The translations under genes were made by a program, and so were the position numbers. Below are positions 1-6,384 of a DNA stretch of 8,647 nucleotides, piece by piece; the stretch's first letter is position 1, and every line of letters starts with the position of its first letter. The DNA comes from Acidobacteriaceae bacterium (GTDB taxonomy: Bacteria > Acidobacteriota > Terriglobia > Terriglobales > Acidobacteriaceae): contig JASHTU010000454.1 of assembly GCA_030040395.1 (NCBI GenBank), positions 1 through 8,647 of the forward strand. The letters run 5' to 3'. Below the pieces are notes generated by a model. It made no database searches, had not been told where the DNA came from, and saw only the letters and a program-made list of their open reading frames with translations.

Positions 1-71
1 TGCTCCGCGCCAAGCCAGCCCACTCGCTGAATGCGGCCTCCGTGCGGTTTCCTAATTCCTAATCCCTGCTT
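1..71. other. intergenic edge, no gene seen
   Basis: These bases lie downstream of the ispG stop codon and at the window edge. No open frame with coding character is visible. Bases 51-65 contain a short repeat of the form cctaat-tcctaat, which looks like low-complexity intergenic sequence. No clear hairpin followed by a T-run is seen for ispG on the minus strand, so its terminator, if any, lies outside the window or is Rho-dependent. Confidence 0.5.
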
Positions 72-1322
72 TTACCGCGCCCCCACCAGCTCCTCGCTTT
101 TCGCCCCCTGCCGGTAGTGGCTCTCCACGTAGTTGTCGAGGATCTGCTTGAACTCCGCCACAATCGTGTCACCGTGCAGGGTTTTATAGAGCTTGCCATC
201 CACATACACCGGCGCCTTGGGCTCCTCGAAGGTGCCCGGAAGGCTGATGCCCAGGTTGGCGTGTTTCGACTCGCCCGGGCCGTTGACCACGCAGCCCATC
301 ACGGCCAGCTTCAGCTCCTCCACGCCGGCGTATTTCTTGCGCCACGCGGGCATTTGCATACGCAGGTAGCTCTGGATCTGCTCGGCCAGCTCCTGGAAAT
401 AGGTGCTGGTGGTGCGCCCGCATCCGGGGCAGCTCGTCACCTGCGGCATAAAGCTGCGAATCCCCAACGACTGCAGAATCTGCTGCGAGGCCTGCACCTC
501 TTCCGTGCGGTCACCGCCGGGCTTGGGCGTCAGACTCACGCGGATAGTGTCGCCGATGCCGGCCAGCAGCAGGGGCGCGAGGCCAGCTGTCGAGGCGATC
601 AGTCCCTTCGATCCCATCCCGGCTTCGGTCAATCCCAGGTGCAACGCGTAGTCGCAGCGCGCGGCCAGCCTGGTGTACACATCGAGCAGATCGCGCACCC
701 CGCTTACCTTGGCGGAGAGAATGATCATGTCGTGGCCCAACCCGTAGCGCTCGGCGGCTGCGGCGGAGTTAAGGGCGCTGGCGATCATGGCCTCGATCAT
801 CACTTCGCGCGCCGGCGCGGGCTCTGCCTTTTTGCTGTTCTCGTCCATCATCCGCGTCAGCAGCGCCTGGTCCAGCGAGCCCCAATTGACCCCGATGCGC
901 ACCGGCTTGTGGTTTTCGACCGCGCACTCCACCATGGTGCGGAAATTCTCGTCGTCTTTGCGCCCGATCGATACGTTGCCGGGGTTGATCCGGTACTTGG
1001 CCAGCGCCTGCGCCGCCGCCGGATACCTTTTGAGCAGAATGTGTCCGTTGTAATGGAAATCCCCGACAATCGGCACGCGCAGGCCGCGTTTGTCCAGGCC
1101 CTCCACGATGTGCGGAACGGCCCTCGCGGCGTCCTCGTTGTTCACCGTGACGCGCACAATCTCCGAGCCGGCCACGGCCAGCGCCGCGACCTGCTCGATC
1201 GTGCTCTCCACGTCCGCCGTGTCGGTGTTGGTCATCGACTGCACCACCACCGGAACTTCCCAGCCCACGCGGACGTGACCGATTTTGACGGTTGGGGTTT
1301 TTCTGCGCTGTATCTCCGCCAT
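72..1322 (-). CDS. ispG: 4-hydroxy-3-methylbut-2-en-1-yl diphosphate synthase (IspG/GcpE)
   Basis: A 416-residue cytosolic iron-sulfur enzyme of the MEP (non-mevalonate) isoprenoid pathway. It reductively converts 2-C-methylerythritol 2,4-cyclodiphosphate to HMBPP. The N-terminal part (about residues 8-280) has the TIM-barrel signatures [28 protein letters not shown] and RIGVNWGSL. The C-terminal part carries the [4Fe-4S] site: C298 and C301 in SCPGCGRT, then C344 and E351 in GCVVNGPGE. These are the three Cys plus Glu ligands known for the family, so the enzyme looks intact. Length is that of the common two-domain bacterial form. The ATG at 1320-1322 begins MAEIQRRKT. Only a weak purine-rich site precedes it, which fits translational coupling to the BON gene, whose stop lies 4 nt upstream. 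The product feeds undecaprenyl phosphate, a possible lipid carrier for the glycosyltransferases at 4.8-7.2 kb, although those are in separate transcripts. Confidence 0.97.
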   Translation of the reverse strand: MAEIQRRKTPTVKIGHVRVGWEVPVVVQSMTNTDTADVESTIEQVAALAVAGSEIVRVTVNNEDAARAVPHIVEGLDKRGLRVPIVGDFHYNGHILLKRYPAAAQALAKYRINPGNVSIGRKDDENFRTMVECAVENHKPVRIGVNWGSLDQALLTRMMDENSKKAEPAPAREVMIEAMIASALNSAAAAERYGLGHDMIILSAKVSGVRDLLDVYTRLAARCDYALHLGLTEAGMGSKGLIASTAGLAPLLLAGIGDTIRVSLTPKPGGDRTEEVQASQQILQSLGIRSFMPQVTSCPGCGRTTSTYFQELAEQIQSYLRMQMPAWRKKYAGVEELKLAVMGCVVNGPGESKHANLGISLPGTFEEPKAPVYVDGKLYKTLHGDTIVAEFKQILDNYVESHYRQGAKSEELVGAR

Positions 1323-1326
1323 GCGA

Positions 1327-1950
1327 TTAGTTTACCCCGGGCGGCTTCTCATTTTCTTTCTTCTTTCCCGGATGCAGGACGACCAGATTGTCGGTCACCG
1401 AGAAGACGTTGGGAACAGTCTGAGCGCGGGTGCGGATAAGGGTGTCATCGAACGTGCTATCCACCACCCCCACCAGCGTCACGTGTCCGTTGTCCACAAT
1501 GATGTGAATCGACGGTAAGGCTTGGTATCCGTAGCGCATTCCGATTTGGGCATCGCCGTAAATGGCCCTCTCCTCAGCGCGCCGTACCTGCCAATCCATG
1601 GGCGAGAGCGGCAGCAGTTTAATGTTGTTGATCACCTGGGTGACGCCCTTGACCCGCTTCACCGCCGCTTCTGCGTCGGACCGAATGTCCCAGGGAGGGT
1701 CAGGGGGGCACGCGCCTTCCAGGGTGACCACACTGCCGTTCAAATTGAAGGAAAGGTCGTCGAAGATCGAGTAATAGGGCAACGTCAAGAGGTTGTGGCG
1801 GATCTGTCGCGCCAATTGCGTTTCATTTTCTGGGCCTGATTGGAAGACCTGACTCTGCGCGGCTTTTTGTTCCGGCGGCGTTCTTGGTTCGGCCACAGCG
1901 AACGTCGTGGCCAGGATTGCAATGCATAGGAGCCCGTCCAATGTGCGCAT
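1327..1950 (-). CDS. exported protein with two BON domains
   Basis: This 207-residue protein starts with a hydrophobic signal peptide (about residues 1-20, [20 protein letters not shown]), with likely cleavage near A20/E21. It should therefore act in the periplasm or at the envelope. After a polar linker come two BON-type repeats, about residues 43-113 (ending in [15 protein letters not shown]) and about 118-195 (containing [16 protein letters not shown] and the closing [10 protein letters not shown]). BON (OsmY-like) domains are known as phospholipid- or envelope-binding modules of stress proteins. No catalytic motif is seen, and the tail is Lys/Glu-rich. The start is well supported: an AAAGGAGG Shine-Dalgarno lies 7 nt before the ATG. 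The stop is 4 nt from the ispG start, so the two are probably co-transcribed. The precise role is not known; an envelope-stress or lipid-binding protein is inference. I am confident of the domain call and not of the function. Confidence 0.85.
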   Translation of the reverse strand: MRTLDGLLCIAILATTFAVAEPRTPPEQKAAQSQVFQSGPENETQLARQIRHNLLTLPYYSIFDDLSFNLNGSVVTLEGACPPDPPWDIRSDAEAAVKRVKGVTQVINNIKLLPLSPMDWQVRRAEERAIYGDAQIGMRYGYQALPSIHIIVDNGHVTLVGVVDSTFDDTLIRTRAQTVPNVFSVTDNLVVLHPGKKKENEKPPGVN

Positions 1951-1962
1951 ACGCTAGCCTCC

Positions 1963-1983
1963 TTTTGCTTTGGATGAGCAAAA
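1963..1983 (-). promoter_or_regulatory. A/U-rich hairpin abutting the BON-gene ribosome binding site
   Basis: On the minus strand TTTTGCT, a 7-nt loop CATCCAA and AGCAAAA form a perfect 7-bp inverted repeat. It is followed directly by GGAGG, the ribosome binding site of the BON gene. The stem is weak because it is rich in A-U pairs. It may modulate access to the site, or may simply be part of the T-run of the preceding terminator-like stem. Regulatory function is inference. Confidence 0.3.
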
Positions 1984-2029
1984 AGCCAAGGCGCGTTTAC
2001 TCATCGCAGTGCTTTGATAGGGGCCTTGG
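1981..2029 (-). terminator. possible Rho-independent terminator of the kinase-like/KdpD-like operon
   Basis: Read on the minus strand, CCAAGGC (2029-2023) pairs perfectly with GCCTTGG (1992-1986). The 3' arm is followed by C and five T residues. It lies about 45 nt after the stop of the KdpD-like gene. The 30-nt loop is long for a canonical terminator, so it may be weak or leaky and let transcription continue into the BON-ispG pair. Confidence 0.4.
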
Positions 2030-2073
2030 TCGACAGGCGACTGGGAGTGCGTTGCACGCCCGCCCAACGGAGT

Positions 2074-3198
2074 CTAAACCCGCCGCGCCGTCTTGTGGAT
2101 AGGCACCACCTGCACCGTCACGTCCCGCACCTCGGCGAGAAACCGGTTAAGCACCGAGCCGCGCAGCAGAATGTCCCAGCGCGACCGCGCCGACTGCCCA
2201 AAGACGACGTGAGAGATGTTCTCCTGCTGGGCAAACCGGATCAGCGCATCGGAGACGTTGCGGTCGGTGAGCGCCACCACGTGCGCGCCCAGGTCGCGCG
2301 CCATGCGTTTGTACTCTTCCAGGCGGTGAAAAGCCTCCGGATCGCCGTGGCCTTTATCGTCGGGGCGGCTGACGTAGACGGCGTACCAGTTGGTGGCCAG
2401 CCGGCCGGCGATGCGCGCGCCCACGCGCAGCAGCCGCTCCGTTCCCGGGCGCGTGCTCAGGCACACCATTACTTTTTCCGGCATCGGCGCCTGCTCCAGG
2501 CCCTGAATGCGCCGGTATTCGGCGGCCCGGTTGCCCACCTGCTCGGCGGTGGTGCGCAGCGCCAGTTCGCGCAGCATGTTGAGATTGCCTTTGCGGAAAA
2601 AATTGGCCAGAGACTGCTCCACCTTTTCCGGAGCGTAGATCTTTCCCTGGCGTAGGCGCGTCCGCAGCTCGTCCACGGTGATGTCCACGTTCACCACCTC
2701 GTCGGCGCGCTTCAAAAAACTGTCGGGGACGGTTTCGCGGATGGTGGTGTTCGCCGAGCGGCTGACGGCGTCGTTCAAGGTCTCCAGGTGCTGAATGTTC
2801 ACGGCCGTCATCACATTGATGCCCGCGTCCAGCAGTTCCAGCACATCCTCGTAACGCTTGCGGTTCTTGCTGCCGGGGACGTTGGTGTGGGCCAGCTCGT
2901 CCACTACCACCGTGTGGGGATGGCGGGCGAGGATCGCGTCCACGTCCATTTCTTTCAGATTCACGTTCTTATACGGAATTTCCTGGAGGGGGATGAGCTC
3001 CAGGTCGCGAATCTGGTCCGCGGTCTCTTTGCGCCCGTGGGGCTCCACCAGCCCGATCACCACGTCGATGCCCTGCTGATGCCGCATCAGGTAGGCGTCG
3101 TTCAGCATGGTGAAAGTCTTGCCTACGCCGGGCGCCGCGCCAATGTAAATGCGTAACTTGGCTGGTTCCTGTTTCTTTTCGAGGACGATTTCGGGCAT
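2074..3198 (-). CDS. stand-alone KdpD sensor module (KdpD N-terminal domain plus universal-stress domain, no kinase)
   Basis: This 374-residue soluble protein matches only the N-terminal cytoplasmic half of the potassium sensor KdpD. Residues about 12-220 form the KdpD nucleotide-binding domain, with Walker A GAAPGVGKT (20-28) and a Walker B-like segment VVVDELAHTNVPGS (97-110). Residues about 240-370 form a universal-stress (Usp) domain, ending in FGQSARSRWDILLRGSVLNRFL, a KdpD-type signature. The four membrane helices and the histidine kinase of full-length KdpD (about 890 residues) are absent. The frame ends cleanly at TAG, so it is a deliberate short form, not an interrupted gene. In full-length KdpD this half senses intracellular ionic or nucleotide signals (c-di-AMP in some Gram-positives). 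The ATG lies 3 nt after the stop of the kinase-like gene, with GAGGT about 11 nt upstream of it. The two proteins are probably made together and may form one complex in trans. No kdpFABC or kdpE is in the window, so a role in K+ homeostasis is inference. Confidence 0.9.
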   Translation of the reverse strand: MPEIVLEKKQEPAKLRIYIGAAPGVGKTFTMLNDAYLMRHQQGIDVVIGLVEPHGRKETADQIRDLELIPLQEIPYKNVNLKEMDVDAILARHPHTVVVDELAHTNVPGSKNRKRYEDVLELLDAGINVMTAVNIQHLETLNDAVSRSANTTIRETVPDSFLKRADEVVNVDITVDELRTRLRQGKIYAPEKVEQSLANFFRKGNLNMLRELALRTTAEQVGNRAAEYRRIQGLEQAPMPEKVMVCLSTRPGTERLLRVGARIAGRLATNWYAVYVSRPDDKGHGDPEAFHRLEEYKRMARDLGAHVVALTDRNVSDALIRFAQQENISHVVFGQSARSRWDILLRGSVLNRFLAEVRDVTVQVVPIHKTARRV

Positions 3199-3201
3199 CG
3201 C

Positions 3202-4608
3202 TCAGCCCACCTCGACGGGATGGCGAACTCCCAGGGCTACGGCCACCGGCAGCGTGAAGCGGAAGGTCGAACCGTGGCCCAACCGGCTCTCTACTGCGAT
3301 TTGGCCGCCAAGCGACTCCACCAGCCGCCTGACCAGCGCCAACCCCATGCCTGTGCCCTTCTCCGAGTAGGCGTTGAAGCGGTCGAAGATCGTGCCCAGC
3401 CGCTCGGTTTCGATGCCGCGTCCTGTGTCGCGCACCGTGAACTGCACGAAGTTCTTGATCTCCTCGGCGGCAAGCTGGATTTCTCCTTCGGAGGGCGTGT
3501 AGCGCAACGCGTTCGAAAGCAGATTCTCGAGGATCGTCCGCAGAGCGCGCCGGTCGGCGCTTACCGCGGCCAAATCCGCGTACGCGTTCACCTCGATGCG
3601 CACGTTCTTCTGCGCGGCTTCGTCGCAAAAACGGTCGCGCGCCTCGATCAGGAACTCGCGAGGATGCAGTTGCTCCAGCTTGAACTCGCGCTTGCCGGTG
3701 TCGAGCTCCGCCACTTCAATCAGGTCGCTCATCAGGTCGTCGAGCTTCTCCAATTCGCTGCTCACTGACGATGCCAACTCCGTCTGCAGCGGCGACAGCT
3801 CCCCGCCAAAACCCTGGCTCAACGCATAAAGGCCGCGGCGCAACCGGAGCAAGGGATCGCGCAGTTTGCGGCTGGCCACGGCGATAAACTGGGTCTTGAA
3901 GCGGTCCGTGTCCTGCAGCACGGTCACGTCTTCAAGCGTCGTCACCGTGCCCAGCAGCCTTCCCTCCGAGTCGCGCATGGGCGTGGTGCGCAGCCGGTAG
4001 CTGCGCTCCTGGTTGCCGATGCGCATGGGCAGCATGGACGCTTCGCCCTCGGCCGCCACCGCCTTTTGCATGGACACTGCGTCGCGGATGGCGCCGAGAA
4101 TTTTCTCTCCCCCGGGCGCCAGGGAGAGGGCCATGCGGTCGGTTGCAGCTTTTCCCAGCAGCTCCGCCGCGGCTTGATTCACCTTGAGCACGTGACCCTT
4201 CCCGTCCGTCACGATAATCGGCTCGAAAATTGATTGCAAAACGGCGTCGGAAAGCTGAAACTGCATTTGCTTCCGGCCGGCCTCGGTGTCGCGCAGTTCG
4301 CGTAGCCGCATCGCGATCCGGCTCAACTCGCTGGCAATCACGCCGAAGTCGTCGTGGCTGTTCCATTCCACCGGGTGTTCCAGGTTGCCTTGAGCAATGC
4401 GGCGGGCGTCGCGCGCCAGAGTGCGCACCGGCCGCAGCACAAAGTAGACTGTGGCAATTTCCACGATGATCACTGCGGCGAAAATGATCCACGCCAGCGA
4501 GCCCTGTCCCGACGCCCTCAGAGCGCGCTGCGCATCCGCCGCCAGCCAAGCTGCCAGGCAGGCGAGCAACACACAGCCCAAAATCAATCGCTGCGCTAGG
4601 TTCAGCAT
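3202..4608 (-). CDS. membrane HAMP-PAS histidine-kinase-like protein lacking the H-box histidine
   Basis: A 468-residue inner-membrane signalling protein. Two hydrophobic helices (about residues 5-24 and 38-59) flank a periplasmic loop of only some 13 residues, so an external ligand domain is absent. HAMP follows (about 60-110, from RPVRTLARDARRIAQGNLE), then PAS (about 120-230, FEPIIVTDGKGHVLKVN), a DHp helix (about 236-300) and a HATPase domain (about 345-455). The ATPase boxes look intact: N box with N366 (LLSNALRYTP), G1 D394-T-G-R-G398, F box at F408 and G2 GTGMGL (418-423). The H box, however, reads ASRKLRDPL where active kinases have ASHELRTPL-type sequence. R247 (codon CGC at 3868-3870) replaces the phospho-accepting His, K248 replaces Glu and D251 replaces Thr. 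No other His lies in the DHp helix. By family rules it cannot autophosphorylate in the normal way. AGGGAGA 7 nt before the ATG supports the start. Overall architecture resembles PhoR/KinB-type kinases, not the C-terminal half of KdpD. Confidence 0.9.
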   Translation of the reverse strand: MLNLAQRLILGCVLLACLAAWLAADAQRALRASGQGSLAWIIFAAVIIVEIATVYFVLRPVRTLARDARRIAQGNLEHPVEWNSHDDFGVIASELSRIAMRLRELRDTEAGRKQMQFQLSDAVLQSIFEPIIVTDGKGHVLKVNQAAAELLGKAATDRMALSLAPGGEKILGAIRDAVSMQKAVAAEGEASMLPMRIGNQERSYRLRTTPMRDSEGRLLGTVTTLEDVTVLQDTDRFKTQFIAVASRKLRDPLLRLRRGLYALSQGFGGELSPLQTELASSVSSELEKLDDLMSDLIEVAELDTGKREFKLEQLHPREFLIEARDRFCDEAAQKNVRIEVNAYADLAAVSADRRALRTILENLLSNALRYTPSEGEIQLAAEEIKNFVQFTVRDTGRGIETERLGTIFDRFNAYSEKGTGMGLALVRRLVESLGGQIAVESRLGHGSTFRFTLPVAVALGVRHPVEVG

Positions 4609-4629
4609 TGGCCGGTCTCCCTGTCACCC

Positions 4630-4656
4630 CCGCGAGATTCCTCTTCATTCTCGCGG
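4630..4656 (-). promoter_or_regulatory. perfect 8-bp dyad in the leader of the kinase-like gene
   Basis: CCGCGAGA and TCTCGCGG are perfect inverted repeats separated by 11 nt, 22 nt upstream of the start codon and just before the AGGGAGA ribosome binding site. In RNA it gives a strong GC-rich hairpin whose loop (AUGAAGAGGAA) is itself purine-rich and Shine-Dalgarno-like. No T-run follows, so it is not a terminator. It may be a repressor operator or a translational control hairpin. Confidence 0.45.
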
Positions 4657-4718
4657 AAACGCCCATCCCCTGCAAAATGCAGTTTTCGCCCCCATGGCCT
4701 CGACGGCGCGTCTGGATT

Positions 4719-4735
4719 TTGCGCGCCAAGCGCAA
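4719..4735. promoter_or_regulatory. short dyad in the kinase-gene upstream region
   Basis: TTGCGC and GCGCAA are perfect 6-bp inverted repeats with a 5-nt spacer, in the 185-nt gap between the membrane-protein stop and the kinase-like start. It could be an operator half-site pair. With so short a dyad in GC-rich DNA, chance is a real alternative. The rest of this gap holds no gene I can support. Confidence 0.2.
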
Positions 4736-4793
4736 TTGACCATATCCGCATCCCATCAGCGAGAAGCAAAAAGCCAAAACCTGGAAGCTGCTC

Positions 4794-6323
4794 TTAGGGA
4801 ATCCGGCACACGGCAAGGGATCGATTGCGCCAGGGACACACGAGGCCGGACGCTGGCCGGTCTTCCACCACCACCCAATCCACGCCAAACTGGCTCTTCA
4901 AGCGCTCGAAATCCGCAAGCTGAAAATGCGCCCAGCCCTCTTCGGCCCGCACCTGCCGTTCCCACACCGAGCCCAGCATCGGAACCTGAATCACCACCGC
5001 CGCGTCCTTTACGGCGTCGGCCAGCTGGCTGCGCGCGGCCAGCGCGCGAAAATTGTGGTAGTCCTCGCCCTTGGCCTCCAGGTAATACGGATCAAGGGCA
5101 AAGTAAGCATCGACTGGCGTGTTCCGGCGGACCCATGCAAAGGCTTCGAGCCACGAATTCGCCGGATGGCTGCCAGGCAGCTCTACATGGGGGCTGGCTG
5201 TGAACTCCCTCCATTGAGCAGCGAACATGCCGCCGTTCACGGCCACCAGAAACACCGCCCAACGCCACGCCTTGGCTTTGAGAGCGTACTTTCCCGCCAG
5301 ACATCCGGCCATGAGTGCAAGAAAGAAGTAGACGAGCTGCAGATAGCGCATGGGCTGCAATGGTGTGAGCCGCGCCAGCGACGCCGGAGCCTGAATGATC
5401 ATGGCCACGGCCTGCTGAAAGACGCAATACGCGAAGACCGCCAGCGCAAAGCGAGCCAAGAGTCTTTCTTCGCGCCTTTGCGCCATCCGCCACAACAGCC
5501 AGAACAAAAGCAGCGGGCCCAGGGCGCCCAGCCACTCGTACCAGGTCCATCGATAGATCTGGCAATAATTGCGCGTCGCCAACGCTTCACGCCAACCCGC
5601 GTTGGGAGCCCCGAGCACCCAGGCCAGCGGGGCCATTGCGGCTGCCGGGCGTGGCCACGCGCGCGCCCAGGCTGGCGCCGGTTCCAGCAACGCCAGGGTG
5701 AGAATCAGGCAGAACGAAAAGCCCATCACGCCCATGAGGGGATGGAATAAACACGCCAGCAGGAGCAGCGGCGCAGCCTGCCAGGGCCGTTCCGTCAGGA
5801 TACGCGAAACCGCCAGCAAAATCAGGGCGGTGGCGATATTCCGCGGATGCAGGTGCTGGTCCATCAGATACAACCCGGTTCCCGCCACCGGGAGCGTGAA
5901 CATCGCGGACGCAAGCGCCACGCCTGCCCATTGCGCGTGGGCTTCGGCGAACAACCGCTGCACGATGACCTTCGACGCCCACAGAGCGGCAAAGAGGGAA
6001 GCCAGCTGCCAAAGCAATTCCGCCCAGCCCGCAGCCATGCCGGTGGCGCGAACAAAATGAGCCATCCAATCGTCGAAAACCGTAGCCTGCACCTGGAGCC
6101 GGAAGAACTCCGAATTGTAAGGGTATAGAGCCGGGTTCAGATCGGCCTGGACGGCCGTCAGATAGATGCCGTCGTCCTCAAGCCCGGGATGGTAGCCCAT
6201 CACCAGAAAACCGAGAATGGTAAAAATCAGAACCAGCAGAAAATCAAAGAGCCTTGGGTTGCGCTTCAACCTGAATAACTCCCCTGGATAACTCCCCTGG
6301 ATAACTCCCCTGAATAACTTCAT
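4794..6323 (-). CDS. multi-pass membrane protein, probable GT-C-type glycosyltransferase
   Basis: About 509 residues from the ATG at 6321-6323, with roughly ten hydrophobic segments and a soluble C-terminal part from about residue 385. The first helix (about 26-44) is followed by an external loop holding the acidic pair D50-D51 in HPGLEDDGIYL, then NPALYPYNSEFF. This fits GT-C enzymes, which carry catalytic acidic residues in the first periplasmic loop and take sugars from polyprenyl-phosphate donors. Other marks are DQHLHPRN (155-162), FHPLMG (193-198), LQPMRYLQ (322-329) and the tail WVRRNTPVDAYFALDP (397-412), similar to C-terminal regions of other bacterial GT-C-like proteins. The start is uncertain. 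In-frame alternatives are TTG at 6348-6350 and TTG at 6267-6269. The last begins MKRNPRLFDF, has GGGGAG 9 nt upstream and would place the tandem repeats in the leader. Divergence from the GT2 gene suggests a shared glycosylation pathway. Substrate unknown. Confidence 0.75.
   Translation of the reverse strand: MKLFRGVIQGSYPGELFRLKRNPRLFDFLLVLIFTILGFLVMGYHPGLEDDGIYLTAVQADLNPALYPYNSEFFRLQVQATVFDDWMAHFVRATGMAAGWAELLWQLASLFAALWASKVIVQRLFAEAHAQWAGVALASAMFTLPVAGTGLYLMDQHLHPRNIATALILLAVSRILTERPWQAAPLLLLACLFHPLMGVMGFSFCLILTLALLEPAPAWARAWPRPAAAMAPLAWVLGAPNAGWREALATRNYCQIYRWTWYEWLGALGPLLLFWLLWRMAQRREERLLARFALAVFAYCVFQQAVAMIIQAPASLARLTPLQPMRYLQLVYFFLALMAGCLAGKYALKAKAWRWAVFLVAVNGGMFAAQWREFTASPHVELPGSHPANSWLEAFAWVRRNTPVDAYFALDPYYLEAKGEDYHNFRALAARSQLADAVKDAAVVIQVPMLGSVWERQVRAEEGWAHFQLADFERLKSQFGVDWVVVEDRPASGLVCPWRNRSLAVCRIP
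6270..6320. repeat. four tandem 13-bp repeats at the 5' end of the membrane-protein gene
   Basis: Plus-strand units CCTGAATAACTCC (6270-6282), CCTGGATAACTCC (6283-6295 and 6296-6308) and CCTGAATAACTT (6309-6320, one base short) follow each other without spacers. The two central copies are identical and the outer two carry G-to-A at the same place. On the minus strand each junction gives GGGGAG, a Shine-Dalgarno-like core. The array covers the start region of the membrane protein and ends just inside the divergent promoter region. Confidence 0.9.
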
Positions 6324-6350
6324 TGATCCAACGCCATTGGACTTTTTCAA
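6322..6350 (-). promoter_or_regulatory. possible sigma70-type promoter for the membrane-protein gene
   Basis: On the minus strand TTGAAA (6350-6345) lies 17 nt before ATCAAT (6327-6322). The -35 element matches 5 of 6 consensus bases and the -10 only 3 of 6. If used, transcription would begin inside the 13-bp repeats and the TTG at 6267-6269 would become the likely start codon. It is a weak prediction from sequence alone. Confidence 0.25.
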
Positions 6351-6364
6351 GACGCAAGTTGCCG

Positions 6365-6370
6365 TAAAAT
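6365..6370 (+). promoter_or_regulatory. possible -10 element for the GT2 gene
   Basis: TAAAAT matches 5 of 6 bases of the sigma70 -10 consensus and lies 14 nt before the ATG at 6385. No good -35 is seen at the usual spacing. A start about 7 nt downstream would leave almost no leader, which agrees with the lack of a ribosome binding site before this ATG. Confidence 0.3.
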
Positions 6371-6384
6371 GATCCTACAGTCAC

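Noticed and set aside
117..1439. 440-codon open frame on the plus strand opposite ispG and the BON gene
   Set aside because: It is fully antisense to a confidently identified ispG, is rich in His/Arg/Gly as expected from reversed GC-rich codons, and shows no domain. It is a shadow frame.
2074..3198. KdpD-like gene considered as a truncated or frameshifted pseudogene
   Set aside because: Both domains are complete, the Walker motifs are intact and the frame ends just after the Usp domain. The adjacent kinase-like gene lies upstream, not downstream, so no simple break of a full-length kdpD explains the order.
3932..4888. 318-codon minus-strand open frame overlapping the kinase-like gene in another frame
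   Set aside because: The kinase-like frame holds the ordered HAMP, PAS and ATPase motifs. This alternative frame is Arg/Gly-rich without motifs and crosses an intergenic region.
6270..6320. Tandem repeats considered as a CRISPR array
   Set aside because: Units are only 13 bp with no spacers between them, so it is a plain tandem repeat.
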